Shown: positions 44,893 to 55,920, numbered from the stretch's first letter. The stretch: DNA of 64,000 bases from Bettongia penicillata ogilbyi (GCA_023548195.1 JAJHZJ010000755.1:372001-436000); one strand, 5' to 3'. Numbers and translations are program-made. Notes: generated by a model from the sequence alone, not told the origin.

Positions 44893-45092
44893 GATCAGTG
44901 GTGAGGGATAGAGTACTGTGCCTGGAGGAAGACTCATCTTTGTTAGTTCAAATCTGGCCTCAGACATGAGGAAGTCACCTAGCCTTGCTCAGTTTCCTCA
45001 TCTGTAAAATGAGCTGGAGAAGGAAATGGCAAAATATTCCATTATCTTTGTGAAGAAAAACCCAAATGGTGGCACAACCGAACAAATTCCCC
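44893..45092 (+). repeat. tRNA-derived marsupial SINE
   Basis: Sense: 'ttagttcaaatctggcctca' (B box), 'tgctcagtttcctcatctgt', 'gagctggagaaggaaatggc', 'acccaaatggtggcacaacc'. Same family as 30720-30968. Confidence 0.88.
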
Positions 45093-45094
45093 AA

Positions 45095-45300
45095 ACCCTC
45101 ATTTTTAGTGCCTTCCTTCCCTCCATTAATTATTTCTGATTTATCTTGCATGTATCTTGCTCGGTATGTATTTGTTTGTTACCTCCATTTCATCGTAAGT
45201 TCCTTGAGGGCGGGGATTGTCTTTTGCCTCATTTTGTATTTCCAGATTTTAGCTAAGTGCCTAGCATCTAGTAGGTACTTAATAAATGTTAACTGATTCA
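45095..45300 (+). repeat. L2 LINE 3' end
   Basis: Sense: 'agttccttgagggcggggat', 'tgtcttttgcctcattttgt', 'tagctaagtgcctagcatct', 'agtaggtacttaataaatgt'. Confidence 0.88.
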
Positions 45301-45399
45301 TAGCAAACAAACAAAAAAAAACCATAGAAATGATTTCCTCTTCTGTCTGGTACAATATTCTACATAGCATGTAGTATATGAGAAATGAGGTACAAATTC

Positions 45400-45472
45400 T
45401 GAATCATAGAGGCAGAAAGGACCCCAAGAGGTCATCTAATCCATTCCCCTGCTGCTTGACAATGCTACACCT
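45400..45472 (-). repeat. MIR-like SINE fragment
   Basis: 'gaatcatagaggcagaaagg' and 'gaggtcatctaatccattcc'. Confidence 0.65.
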
Positions 45473-45474
45473 AC

Positions 45475-46945
45475 CTTATTCCTGGATTATTGCCTATCTG
45501 GCCCAGGCTTAACTCTCCTTAGAGAAGATTGTGTAACCCCTCTTGGCTATCGTAGTTAGTGTTAATGATTTTCATTTCTTCAGACACATATGGGTTTCTA
45601 AACTCAGAGGCATTGCTAATTAGGCAAGAGATGAGAATTCTTTAGAAAGAAAGGAGGCTCTTTCTTTTCCTCACTGCTGACCTAGAATTAGAAGGGCTGT
45701 TTAAAACATATTGGCAGTTCAGAGCAAAATATGTTCTCCTTGTGTTCTTTCCCTCCTCTCTCCCTTGATTCACAGGGGAGATTAGTGTTAAAAACCCAGC
45801 ATATTTTCTAATTCAAATGGCAAAATACACACCTGAAGGAAAAAGAGGACGTTCATAACCCTCTGTTCCTACAGAGTAAATGAGAGAAAAAGAGAGTTGT
45901 TGAGAGGCAAAGAAAGAGATTAATACATACTGCTGTGGCAGCTGAAAAGTTTTCCTCAGAAAGGGCTGCTTGTAGGACAGCTATATAATATGATATAATA
46001 TGATCTGGCTTGATCTTGAAAAGTAAAAATGTATAGCATAGCATTAGGCAGAGAGAAAGAAAAGGAAGAGGTCAAAAAATTTCTCCTTTCCTTCCCCCTT
46101 TCTTTCCTTCCCTTCATGTGCCTACAGAAATAAATGTGTGTGTACCTGTGTAATCAAACCAAAGGAGATATAATAATTTTTTTAAAGTGTGTACATTTAT
46201 ACATATACATTCAGATCCATTCACTTTGTGGCTGGCTGCCAATTGCAGGCACATCAAAATATTTTCTCCTAGACTGGTTGGTAGGAAAGGATAAACAAGT
46301 ACATTGAACTAGAAAAAAATTAAAATAGGGCAGTTTCTCTTTCCAGTGTTCCCTAATGATTTGCTGGATATACTTTCTTTCTTTGTTCTTTCTCTTCTCT
46401 CCTGAAAATATATGTAGTCAGCTCTTATTTTATTTTTTTTAGATTGTATAAGAATAGATTTCATAGAATTTTGCTTAATATCTGGAGATGACAATAAAAT
46501 TGAAGCCTATGGAGTGAACTTACTCATTGTAGCCACATTACCTATATAAGGAGTATGTTCAGAGGTAAAAGTAGGAATTCTTGTGCTTGAAGTAGATTCG
46601 TCTGATGGGGTATGGTACCAAGAGACATTATAACAGTTGTGACTGTACTAGCATGCAGGGCAGCCTGGTCCCCAGAGAATCCAGCTTATGCCATGCCTTG
46701 GGTTTGGTGGGAAGGGGCTGACCTAGAAGAGGAACATATTGATGATTGGATCCTGAGGGTTGTAGCTCTGGGGCTGCACTATGACCTAGGTGAGAGGACA
46801 GCAAGGCAAAAGACATAAGGATGGCATTTGGCACGAGAAGGTAAGACACATCCCCATATCAGAGCATTATCATCTGTCCCATCCTAATTATAGCTCAAAA
46901 TATGTTCATTTTTAAATATAGATAAATAACAGGTAAAAGGCAGCA
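45475..46945. other. Unclassified stretch of about 1.5 kb
   Basis: No repeat named and no exon supported. It includes a CTTTCTTTCC-type pyrimidine-rich patch near 46080-46110. Confidence 0.4.
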
Positions 46946-46949
46946 TGCA

Positions 46950-47050
46950 TAATGAAGTCAGAAAGAACTAGTTTCCACTTCTGTCTGAAACACATATTTG
47001 TTACATGACCAAGAACAAGTTATCATACTCTCGTTGCCAAGATGATTTTC
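46950..47050 (+). repeat. MIR-type SINE fragment
   Basis: Sense: 'gcataatgaagtcagaaaga', 'ttccacttctgtctgaaaca', 'gaccaagaacaagttatcat'. Confidence 0.6.
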
Positions 47051-47054
47051 TAGA

Positions 47055-48028
47055 ACTGTAATACTGAGGGGTTGTCCATATATATATATATCCATGAAAG
47101 AAGTTTCCACAGTATCTACACCAATAAAATCACAAGTCTGAATCACAGTAACAAAATCCCAAGCATCTCTGCTTCCCATATACTTGTATGTCTTTATAAG
47201 ATATACTAAAATACCATTTGGGACTGCAGAAATTTTTTTTGCCTGTTTCATAAATCTAATTAAACTCCAACTGTGGTCTTTAATTACTAAATTAATAGAC
47301 TTAAAACTGATTCTGAAATTCCATGTTGGGTTATAAGCTCCACAGACCTGCATTTCCTTTCTTAAACTCCTAATGATAGTGTCAGTGTTGGATAATGTTA
47401 GGCTGACTGTGTCTCTCCTAGCGTCAGAGTACCCTAAAAATTATCCATGTTTCAGTTCTCACTCTTTTAGTTGTTAGAGATCAAGAAAGTACTCGAATTA
47501 ATTTTATCAATAGAAGAAATCTGTGGATTGACTAAATGAAAATCCCAGCTGCTTCTTACTCTCTGACAGTGAAAATAATAGAATAAAGTGAAATAAACTT
47601 GCCAATGAAAAGACCCAATGTGCCTCCTGTCTAAGATCTAATGCAATTTGCCATTCTGCCAGCATATCCAATGTCAAGAGTCCTTCTCAGAGATAGGAGT
47701 GACACTCTCATGATTTAATTAATGTGCTGCTCACTATTACAGCTGTGGCTTATTATAGCCTAGAGAAATAGGCAAGAGATGACAATACAGATAGACTTCC
47801 ATCACTTGTTGAAATATATACTATAGTCATGGTGATGAATAAACCACATGGATGCAGCGTGGCTGCTGCAAAGATACTCCACAATCTGTAGTTGCTGAAA
47901 GGTAAAATACTGCTTCATGACTTATCATGCCAACTTTGCCAAGATGTGAAACACTGAAGAAATACCACAGCATTTAAGAGATGGGGAAGGAGGATTCAAT
48001 ATTGTTTTCTCACAGTTCCTTAAGGTAT
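47055..48028. other. Unclassified stretch
   Basis: A 131-codon minus-strand frame at 46958-47353 has no recognisable domain and crosses the MIR. 47590-47770 looks like non-repetitive DNA with 'gatttaattaatgtgctgct'. Confidence 0.35.
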
Positions 48029-48029
48029 T

Positions 48030-48122
48030 ATTTTTGACTTTGGCTTTTCTTTGTATCCCCAGTGCTTAGTACAATACTCAGCATATAGTACATATCTAAT
48101 AAATGCTAGTTGACTGACTTAA
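48030..48122 (+). repeat. L2 LINE 3' tail
   Basis: Sense: 'tttctttgtatccccagtgc', 'ttagtacaatactcagcata', 'taataaatgctagttgactg'. Confidence 0.85.
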
Positions 48123-48720
48123 ATTACAGAACCTCTTCATATAAACATAAATCTTAGAGTTGTAGAGGACACTGGGAAGTCAATCATAGTCTATAGACTT
48201 CAGAAAAGAAATGAATCACAACTCAACTCTAAACTACACCATACCTGGAAAAGTATCCTCTTTGTTGCAAGTCAATGTGAACAAGTACTGATCAAGTCTC
48301 TGCCTGAAGACCTTCATAATGGGGAATCTGTTCCTCTACAAGTCATTCATTTCATTTTGGCATAGCTTTTGTTATACCTTCTTGGTATTCATACCGACTG
48401 ATTAATTTAAATCAGGGAACACCTTGGATGGATCTGGTAAGTGAACATAAAAATCCCACAACCTTTCAGTTATCTGTAATACCCTAAGGGGAAGTGTAGT
48501 ATTATCTTCTCTGGAAACCTAATCTTCAGTTTGGGAGAATGAACCCAGAAAGTATTCCTGTATAAAGCTTTAAATTTGCTTCTTTGTAACTTCCATCCAT
48601 TGTTCCTAGTTCTATGTGTTTGGACTAAATGGAATAAGTCTAATTCCTTCTCCATGTAATGTATTAAAAACAAAACAAAACTTCTATGTCGTTATCACAC
48701 TGACAATATTATCTCTCCAA
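48123..48720. other. Mostly unclassified; MIR-like piece near 48145-48290
   Basis: 'ataaatcttagagttgtaga' and 'ggacactgggaagtcaatca' resemble a decayed MIR-like antisense start. The rest is not recognised. Confidence 0.35.
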
Positions 48721-49220
48721 GAAAGGTATTCTTGGTTCTTTCAGCCATACTTTACTTGATTTTCTAGATATCTCACCTATATTCTTGTTACCCAGACCTG
48801 AAACCATATCCCAGATATCTGAACTCACTTACCTCCTTCTTTCTTACTTGGTCGTTGTTTCAATCACTCCATATATCTAGGCCTGGCAATAGCCATTATT
48901 TACTTCACTCCCTAGTCATTTTCTCCACAACAGTCTTGTCACTGCATGGGCATGCTCCACTCCTGCACACTCTTTCATATTTGGGGTATATAATCAAATT
49001 AAATCTGTTATTGTTCCTAGAAGGATATGTCAAATTTCTCCCTCATTGGTCTACTAGCCAACTCTATAACTTTCCAAATCAAAATACCTCTTTCTGACCT
49101 TCATTCCTCTTTATGTACTTGCCCAGTCTTCATTAGAATGCAAATTCTTTGAGGGTAGAGACAGATAATGTATTTCTATCGCTGATGCTCAACACATAGC
49201 AGGATGTTAATTTTTTTCAG
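48721..49220 (+). repeat. L2-like LINE 3' region
   Basis: The tail at 49130-49220 is clearly L2: 'attagaatgcaaattctttg', 'agggtagagacagataatgt', 'gctcaacacatagcagg'. The upstream part is pyrimidine-rich and L2-like in character, but weaker. Confidence 0.6.
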
Positions 49221-49239
49221 TCATTCCTTCATTCCTTTA

Positions 49240-51401
49240 TTTTGGCCAAACAAGGTTCCATTAAGGTTCCCAAATACTATTGCATTATTTTTATTTCTGT
49301 CATAATTTAAATTACTTTTCCTCTAAATGCTTTACCATGTAGTATGTACATATTAAGTCTGGCTATTATTTCATTATCTAAGTTACCTTTAAACTTATTG
49401 TAATTTCCTATTTTTTCTCTTTTAGTCATCTTTATCTATAGTGCTTTCTCTGTAACCATAACTTCTACCCCTACTTCCTTGATTTAATTTAAAACATAAT
49501 ATATGCTATTCCATCTTTTAATTTAACTCCATACACCTTTTGATGATTCAGTTGTGTTCCTTGTAAGCAAATTGTTGAATTCTACTATCCTGTTTTTGCT
49601 TTGTAGGTGAGTTCATCCCATCCACTTTCATGGTTATGATGCTAATAATCTGTAATTGGATCTATCTGCTTTTATTCCATTGTCCCCCTTTTTTTTCATC
49701 TGGGTCAAATATTACTTTTTTTTCCATTTCTTTTCTTACTTTTAATATTCCTGTTTACATCATCCTCCAAAGTTCATTTATTTTGCTTTTCATTATTCTT
49801 TCCCCAACTCTATCCTCCCTCTTAAATCTCCTTCCTGTGCTTACATATCTTCCTATTGAGTTTTCTCTATTATTTGTCTGTAGGTATATGTGTACAACAC
49901 TCCTTTGTCCATTTCATGTAAGAATGAAGTTCATGCATTGCCTCCTATTTCTATTTTCTTGAACCAAGTTGAATTGATTGGCAATTCCTCCAATTTTGAA
50001 TAATCTTCTTAAGTACTCAGATGATAAGAAGTGGTTAATTCCTCCCCATTCTTCCTCATTTCTTCCTTAGTGCATTCCTTGTTCTCTCCCTTCTCCTCCC
50101 CCCCCCAATTAAGACCTATCAAAACTGCATAAAACTAGACGTAAGCCATCTATCTTATTTGATTCCCTACACGACTCTGGAAGACATTAGAATTTTGCAA
50201 GGATGATTGACTTCATTATTTTGAAGAATACAAGTATTGCTTTAATTTTCAGCCCTTTCCAAAATATTAAATGTATTTATTTTTTGAATTTTATCTTGCC
50301 TTTTGTGCTTATGTTTTAAAGGTTCCATTAAAGTCTATTTTTTTTTTTTAAATTAGAAATGCAGAAAGTTCTTTATTCCATTAAGGTCCATGCTTGTCCT
50401 GTAGAATCATGATTTCAAGGTGATTGAATCTTGGTCCTAAGTGTCTATCTTCTGCCTTTTGGATAAGGTATTTCAACATGTTCTCTCCTCTGTAGCAGCT
50501 GCCACCACGTTTCATGTGATCCTTGTTATGGATTTGTTGCGATTGAACTTGGACTTTTTTGTTTCTTTGCTTCTTGAAGTATTTTCTCCTTTGATTTTCA
50601 AGCTTTGGATTTTGGCTATGATATTCCCAGGAGTTATCAGTTTTGGGTTTCTTTCAGAAGGTGATTATGAATTCTTTATATTTTCTTTTTTGCCTCATGG
50701 CTCTAAAAGACCAGTCCAGTTTTCATTTCTGATTTTTTATTCCTGGAAGACAAGAAATACAGGGTCATGATTTTTAAGGAGTCTTGTGATTCTCAAATTT
50801 TCTCTTTCAACCTGTTTTCTAGCTGGTTATTTTTGATATGAGTTTCTTCTTCTTAAAAAAAAAAAACACAGCATTTTTGGTCAAATATTTTTTCCCACTG
50901 AGTTACTGATTTATGTTTGGTATATTCTAATTTTCAAGGACTTTGCTTCATAGGTAAGATTTTCCAACTTTAGTTCTAAGAAAATTCTCCTTCCAGTATT
51001 TTCTTTTTCTATCCTAGCTCTTTTGTTCCACAGTTTTTATTTTTTTACTTCATTTTTCCAGATTCTACTATTCTCATTTTATATAGCCACATTTCCCCTC
51101 CCTGAGATTCTGCTTGTACTTGTTTTGAAGATACTTTCTTCTTCTAGCTTTAACTCTAGGTGAATCAATTCACATAATATCTTCATCATTTGCAATGCCT
51201 TTTGCTTACTCATAAAATCCAGCCTCAGTTTCTGGTTTAAAATTGATCCAATTTCAGGCTCTACTCCATCCCACATTTTTGAATGGGCTTATCGTGCCCT
51301 GCTTGTTTCTGACCTCATTTTTATGACTTCTTTCTGCTGGTTTCCATCTCCTAAATGTGTCTATGTCAAGAGTACTGGTGGGTTTTGTTCTCTTAGATTG
51401 T
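49240..51401 (-). pseudogene. HAL1/L1-type LINE, ORF1 and 5' region, antisense
   Basis: About 2.1 kb. The plus strand reads 'gttcatcccatccactttca' and 'ttccattaaggtccatgctt', then 'tatgatattcccaggagtta', 'tttctttcagaaggtgatta' and 'tcttgtgattctcaaatttt', the reversed coding sequence of an L1/HAL1 ORF1. The ORF1 C-terminal end lies near 50340-50560, the coiled-coil part near 50800-51250. Stops break it. HAL1 elements carry ORF1 but no ORF2 (family knowledge), which fits the absence of RT sequence here. A solo LTR sits directly at its right edge. Confidence 0.65.
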
Positions 51402-51407
51402 CCTGGG
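51402..51407 (+). repeat. Target-site duplication, left (6 bp)
   Basis: CCTGGG immediately before the TG that opens the LTR; identical to 51909-51914. Confidence 0.6.
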
Positions 51408-51488
51408 TGTTAGGGGCCAAGCTCTGCACCAGCCTTCAGGAGCTGGCTCCACCCTCAGAGAGCTGGCTCTGCCCTCAGGGAGGAACAT

Positions 51489-51515
51489 GGGCGGGGCTCT
51501 GGCTGGGGATATAAG
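51489..51515 (+). promoter_or_regulatory. LTR promoter: GC box and TATA box
   Basis: GGGCGGGGC at 51489-51497 is a consensus Sp1 site and TATAAG at 51510-51515 a TATA box. About 100 bp downstream is the AATAAA signal, the usual U3/R layout. Confidence 0.75.
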
Positions 51516-51543
51516 GAGCTGTCGGGGAGGGATTGGAGAGAGG

Positions 51544-51594
51544 GATGTAACCAAGAGAGAGATGTAACCAAGAGAGAGATGTAACCAAGAAAGA
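51544..51594 (+). repeat. Three 17-bp direct repeats in the LTR
   Basis: Unit 'gatgtaaccaagagaga' three times head to tail (the third with one change), plus a partial fourth. It lies between TATA box and polyadenylation signal, so it would be in or near R. Confidence 0.95.
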
Positions 51595-51612
51595 GATGTA
51601 GAGGACGCCATC

Positions 51613-51618
51613 AATAAA
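51613..51618 (+). terminator. LTR polyadenylation signal AATAAA
   Basis: Canonical hexamer within 'tcaataaagtgaagagcact', correctly placed downstream of the TATA box. Confidence 0.8.
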
Positions 51619-51802
51619 GTGAAGAGCACTGACATCCTCGGGCGAGTGTGTAGTCATTGTTCCCTCCGTGGAGGAGGGGACAGCCCTGTCGCGCAAGCTA
51701 GGCCATACGGTCGCACGGCAGGGACCGGAGACGTCCGAAGACCTGGAGGAAAGGTTGCCCAAGCGAAGTCTGGGGTAAGGAAGTGGGCCCTGTGTTAGAG
51801 TG

Positions 51803-51859
51803 CCGCCTGGAATATTGGGCGAAGACCCCAGAGAGATTACCGCCTGGAATATTGGGCGA
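51803..51859 (+). repeat. Two 20-bp direct repeats in LTR U5
   Basis: 'ccgcctggaatattgggcga' at 51803-51822 and again at 51840-51859, identical. Confidence 0.95.
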
Positions 51860-51908
51860 GGCCACCTGGCTTAGTAGCCAAGTGAAGGCCGGGGATTAGC
51901 CCCGTGCA

Positions 51909-51914
51909 CCTGGG
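51909..51914 (+). repeat. Target-site duplication, right (6 bp)
   Basis: CCTGGG directly after the LTR's final CA; copy of 51402-51407. Confidence 0.6.
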
Positions 51915-52950
51915 TTAGAGGATTATAGTCCGGAGCCTCCCTTTGAGAGCCCCCCTTCAAAATACTGCAAGAAGGAAAAGCAACAAATGAGAGAGTGAGA
52001 GAGACAGACAGAGACAAAGAGATTAATTTGTGACATGCAGGAGAAGCCATGGTATTTTAGCCCATCGTTCCTGTTTCTTAAATAAATGAGTCCCTCATGA
52101 TGGATTAGTAGCCTCAGACTGGCTTCCAAGGGGTGTGGCTGAATCTCTCTTCTACATGGAGAATACTACCAGGGAAACTGTTTTTGGTCTCATCTGTCCT
52201 AAGCTTTGGAAGTGGTCAGTACTGGGAATGGGATATTGACATTCACCATGAGAATTTGATGTAAATAGTACTTGCATGTTGGGCTTTGGTCATTTAAGTG
52301 AATACACAGGAACTAAGCAAGCTCCCTCCTCTCCATCCTCATGTAACAATTATATTAGAGACCTCTGACAAAAGGAGGCAATGATAGCAAAAGGAAAGAA
52401 GTGGAGGAGTATCCTGATATAGTGGAAATAACACTAGATTTAAGATTGCCAGATCATTTCATGCCCCTTTCCTTTATCCCTGAACCAACCCGGACTGGAT
52501 CCTCTTTGACCTGCACATAGACTACTCAAACATATTTGTGTCTGCTTCTTGTTCAGCCCAGACACTTAACTTTGCTTTTCCTGCACAAAAAAGAGTGAGT
52601 CCTAATTTTGCTTCTATTTCTTATTTAAAGGAAAGTAATGGTTTGACCAGGAAAGACAAAAAAATTAAATTGTTTATTTAGGGAGGAATAGAAACTGAGG
52701 ATGAAGCAACATGTCAGGATCCAATAACCTTCAACAAATTCAGGTAAATCTAGGATCATAAAAGAATAGGTGGTTGTGATGGTCGAATCCTGGCAATGAT
52801 CCTTGATCATAGAACAACAAAGGATTTCAGAAGGGCAACTATCTTGATTTTCAGAAAACAGATGAAGGTGAAGTCTACCAATAGTAGGCTAGTATGGTTT
52901 GTTTCTTTTCCTCACAAAATTTTCGATCAATATATTAAAAAAAAAAGCTG
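51915..52950. other. Unclassified stretch
   Basis: The first ~50 bp ('ggattatagtccggagcctc') is unusually GC-rich for a marsupial desert and could still be retroviral (leader) sequence. The rest is unclassified. Confidence 0.4.
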
Positions 52951-52959
52951 GGAAGAGGG

Positions 52960-53500
52960 TGTTCAAAGAGGGAACTGAGGACCTCCCAAAACAGCAAGAC
53001 TTTAGTTAGAATATATTATACCATACAGAACTCCTTGACTTTGTTTACATTATAGTGAACTTGTACATCAGAGAAATGTTGTAGCCATAATATTCTTTGA
53101 ACTTGTTGAAACTTCTCATGCTATTCTTGTGGACAAATGGAAGGATATGGACCATAGGATAGTATAGTTTGGTAGCTCTGGAAATGGTTGAATGGTCAGA
53201 CAAAAAGAATGGATGTGAATTACCCAATAGCAGGAGGAAAAGATCTAGTAAGGTGCCACAAGAATATGTCCTTTGTCCTCCTGTGCTGTTCAATATTTTT
53301 GTGCTGAAAGACTTGATGGTATACTTGTAAAATTTGAAGGGGACACAAAGCTTGGAAGATTAACTAACCTTGGATTACACCATCAGAATCCAAAAATGCC
53401 TTGACAGATTGAAACAATTAACTGAATTGAATCTGATGGAATTTAATAGAAACAAGTTAAAGCAGAATTTAAGCTTAATTTGAGTCAGGACCATGCCAAG
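52960..53500 (+). pseudogene. CR1/L3-type LINE, reverse-transcriptase remnant
   Basis: The plus strand at about 53255-53325 reads as VPQEYVLCPPVLFNIFVLKDL, matching the CR1/L3 RT motif VPQGSVLGP.LFNIFINDL. Next comes a degraded catalytic block FEGDTKLG (53330-53355), where an active enzyme has FADDTKLG; two of the residues are lost, including an aspartate. DNA downstream ('atccaaaaatgccttgacag') follows the same CR1 order. Stops and frameshifts occur throughout. An ancient, inactive copy. Confidence 0.8.
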
Positions 53501-53544
53501 TAGCCAAAAACAACAGTAATAAGAATACTAATGCTATCCTAGTT

Positions 53545-53795
53545 CAACATCATCTCATCATCATCATCATCACCATTACTAGGTTTTATACAGTACTTTA
53601 AGAATTGCAAACCACTTTAAAAGTATTATCTCACTTGGTCCTCACATAAACCCTGGGAGGTAGTACTGTTATTATGCCCATTTTATAGAAGAAATTTAAG
53701 CAGCAAAAATCAAATGACTCTTACCTGAGTCACACAGCTACGAACTCAAGTCTTCCTAACAACAGACCTAGCACTCTATTCACCTGGTTCTCTGC
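53545..53795 (-). repeat. MIR-type SINE, inserted into the CR1/L3 copy
   Basis: Antisense MIR with a (CAT)n tail at 53556-53572, then 'acagtactttaagaattgca', 'tctcacttggtcctcacata', 'tgcccattttatagaagaaa', 'cttacctgagtcacacagct'. LINE sequence resumes after it. Confidence 0.85.
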
Positions 53796-53809
53796 ATAAA
53801 GAGATATAT

Positions 53810-53935
53810 AATGTCTATACATGGAAGTTAGCATTTTCATTATGCTCAACTCTGGTCAGGCCAAATATTGAGTGCTGTATTCAATTATAGGCATCCCACA
53901 GGGGCAGAATTGATTCTGCTGGTCCTAGACAAGAA
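53810..53935 (+). pseudogene. CR1/L3 LINE, continuation after the MIR
   Basis: 'caactctggtcaggccaaat' and 'gagtgctgtattcaattata' match the CR1/L3 phrase '...ctctggtcagaccacacctggagtactgtgttcag'. This is the C-terminal coding end of the same element as 52960-53500. Confidence 0.75.
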
Positions 53936-54029
53936 TGCATGTAAATATAAGATGTGTGAGGTTTATGCTGGGTGAGTTCAGAAGAAAACACTAGCCTACT
54001 TAAGCTGCTCACAGAGTTATCCTTCCCTA

Positions 54030-54115
54030 TAGCCACTCAGTTACTGAGTGTCAGAGGCAAAATTTAAACCCAAATTTTCTGACTAACCAAAAACACACAG
54101 AAAAATATCATAGTC
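54030..54115 (-). repeat. MIR-type SINE fragment
   Basis: Antisense: 'agccactcagttactgagtg' and 'cagaggcaaaatttaaaccc'. Confidence 0.6.
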
Positions 54116-54594
54116 TGTATGAGTTGCTGGCCTATGCAAGCCATGAATATTCTGGTGCAATTTTGAATCATGAAATACAACAGACTCACCACATGGAAGA
54201 CAGAACCAAAACATTTATTCAGATACCAGAAAGCCAAATCCATCATATTAATAAAAATCTATACACAATAACAATGTAGAGGATAACACCACCCCACAAG
54301 CCTTTCCTCCGATAGGCTTCCCACTAACCAGGTCTTTTAAACAAATCACAAACTCTCTCACTCATGTCAGCCAGCCAGTCTGCTTATCTGCATCCTTCCC
54401 AGCTCTGACTAGACTCTGACCAATTTCCTCTCATCTCTTCTCCAGCTCTGCCTCTTTCTGTTCCTCCCTTGCTGCTCTATCCCTTCCTGTTCCATGTGAC
54501 TTGACTCAAGGAACTCAGGCTTCCATGTGACCTAGGCAGGCCACATGGGCCTATTAATGAATGGGAAAGATCTTCCCATTAAATTACCATTAGA
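54116..54594 (-). mobile_element. Solo LTR, antisense, copy 1 of a two-copy family
   Basis: Starts TGTAT, ends ...ATTACCATTAGA. Homologous along its whole length to 60293-60754. On the minus strand it carries AATAAA (complement at 54214-54219) downstream of an AT-rich TTTAAAAG promoter-like motif. No internal retroviral sequence. Its left neighbour is a MIR; its right neighbour is a MIR-like scrap. Confidence 0.75.
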
Positions 54595-54650
54595 GTTAGA
54601 AGGGACCTCAGAGGCTACTTATTAAGTCAAATATGTACTTGACTTCCTTC
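54595..54650 (-). repeat. MIR-like SINE fragment
   Basis: 'gttagaagggacctcagagg' is the common MIR-like antisense phrase. Confidence 0.5.
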
Positions 54651-55350
54651 TATAACATTCTCATTAAAGAATCATTCTGCCTTTGAATGAAGAATAACTC
54701 AATACTTTCTGAGGCATCTTATTTCACTTTGGGACAACTTAGCTATTTGCAAAAGTTTTGGTTTCCTCCACTCCCACATCAAGGTATCGCCTACTGGCCA
54801 TGTATTTACCTCTCCCATTACCTGGTCTGGGGGAGAAGGCTCTCTCAAAAGTGATCTCAAGCTAGTTTAGCCTCACCCAGACATCTTTCTAATACTATAA
54901 ATTGGTAGGTAAATTTCCAGTGTCCTTTGGTAGAAGGAATTTCAACATGGGAAGTTCCCAGTGGAAATGGAGCCACAAGTTGACACTAAGCAATATTTGA
55001 TGCTAAGATAAAAGGAGACAAGTCAGAGACTGAAATGTAGAAAAGAGTAAACAACATAAATACTTCTGTTTTTCAGAATGCCTTGAAGTGCTGTATCAAA
55101 ACAAGCTACTGTTATTTCTTCTGTTTCAGTGGGAAAAGGTTTTCCAAATAGACCATAGGTGAAAAATGATTTTATGTTTTAGCAAGAAAAAAAATTAAGG
55201 ACTAGGGAATGAAGAAGAAAGGAGAGTGTTCAAATAAAATAAAAACAGAAAACATTAAATACGTTTCACATTTGCTGCAATTTTGGTTAAGTAGTATCAT
55301 GAACTATCACAAACAGTTATCTTCCAAATTTATGACCAAAATTATTGTTC
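54651..55350. other. Unclassified stretch
   Basis: No repeat or gene recognised. Confidence 0.4.
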
Positions 55351-55354
55351 ATGC

Positions 55355-55466
55355 AATTAAGTTCATGAGGGTAAAGATTATCCCATTTTTATCTTTGTAT
55401 GTCTGGTATCTAGGATAATATCTTGCATATAGTAGGTACTTAACAGATGCTTTTTGAGTTGAATGG
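55355..55466 (+). repeat. L2 LINE 3' tail
   Basis: Sense: 'taaagattatcccattttta', 'tgcatatagtaggtacttaa', 'cagatgctttttgagttgaa'. Confidence 0.85.
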
Positions 55467-55699
55467 ACTGTGAGAGTTTAAAATTATTGATGTTTTTGTG
55501 CATTGTGAACATGCAACTTAGAAGATATTCTCATCAATAAAGAAATTCCATGGTCCAAATAAGTAACATTTCCTATATTTATAAGTTATAATTATTATAT
55601 CAAATTAATGAAGAAACAGCTTACTACAGTGGGGAAAAACGTTCTAAACTTCTAGTCAGAGAAATTATGTTGTCTTTGTTTTTTTCATTTCCTGTATAT

Positions 55700-55830
55700 A
55701 TGACCTAGGCACTAATAACATCTGCCCAGCCTACTTCACACAGTAATAGTGAGGATGAAATATGATAATTTATGTCAAGATTCCATGTAAAGAACTATAA
55801 AAATGATCATTACTATCATCATATTTAGAT
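55700..55830 (+). repeat. MIR-type SINE, 3' half
   Basis: Sense: 'cacagtaatagtgaggatga', 'aatatgataatttatgtcaa', 'gtaaagaactataaaaatga'. Confidence 0.7.
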
Positions 55831-55834
55831 TGCT

Positions 55835-55920
55835 GAGCAGTGTGACATAGTAGAGAAAGCCAGTCTTGGAGTCAGGAAGACCTTCCACACATACTACCTT
55901 AGCACCCTTAGGCAAGTTGA
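55835..55920 (+). repeat. MIR/SINE 5' half
   Basis: Sense: 'gtgtgacatagtagagaaag', 'cttggagtcaggaagacctt', 'cacccttaggcaagttga'. Confidence 0.75.

Larger units (their letters stand above)
51408..51908 (+). mobile_element. Well-preserved solo LTR of an endogenous retrovirus
   Basis: 501 bp from TGTTAGGGGC to ...CCCCGTGCA, with imperfect terminal inverted repeats (7 of 10 positions) and a 6-bp duplication on both sides. U3 has a GC box 'gggcggggc' (51489-51497), a TATA box (51510-51515) and three 17-bp direct repeats (51544-51594). An AATAAA polyadenylation signal lies at 51613-51618. The U5 part is GC-rich, with CpGs and a 20-bp element repeated at 51803-51822 and 51840-51859. No gag, pol or env follows. 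A 6-bp duplication is typical of betaretrovirus-like (class II) ERVs. The exact right border is the main uncertainty. Confidence 0.78.

Noticed and set aside
46958..47353. 131-codon minus-strand frame
   Set aside because: Crosses a MIR fragment, has no recognisable domain and lies in AT-rich DNA with no splice or promoter context.
51544..51594. Regular short repeats that might suggest a CRISPR-like array
   Set aside because: 17-bp units are directly adjacent with no spacers and lie inside a retroviral LTR in a mammalian genome.
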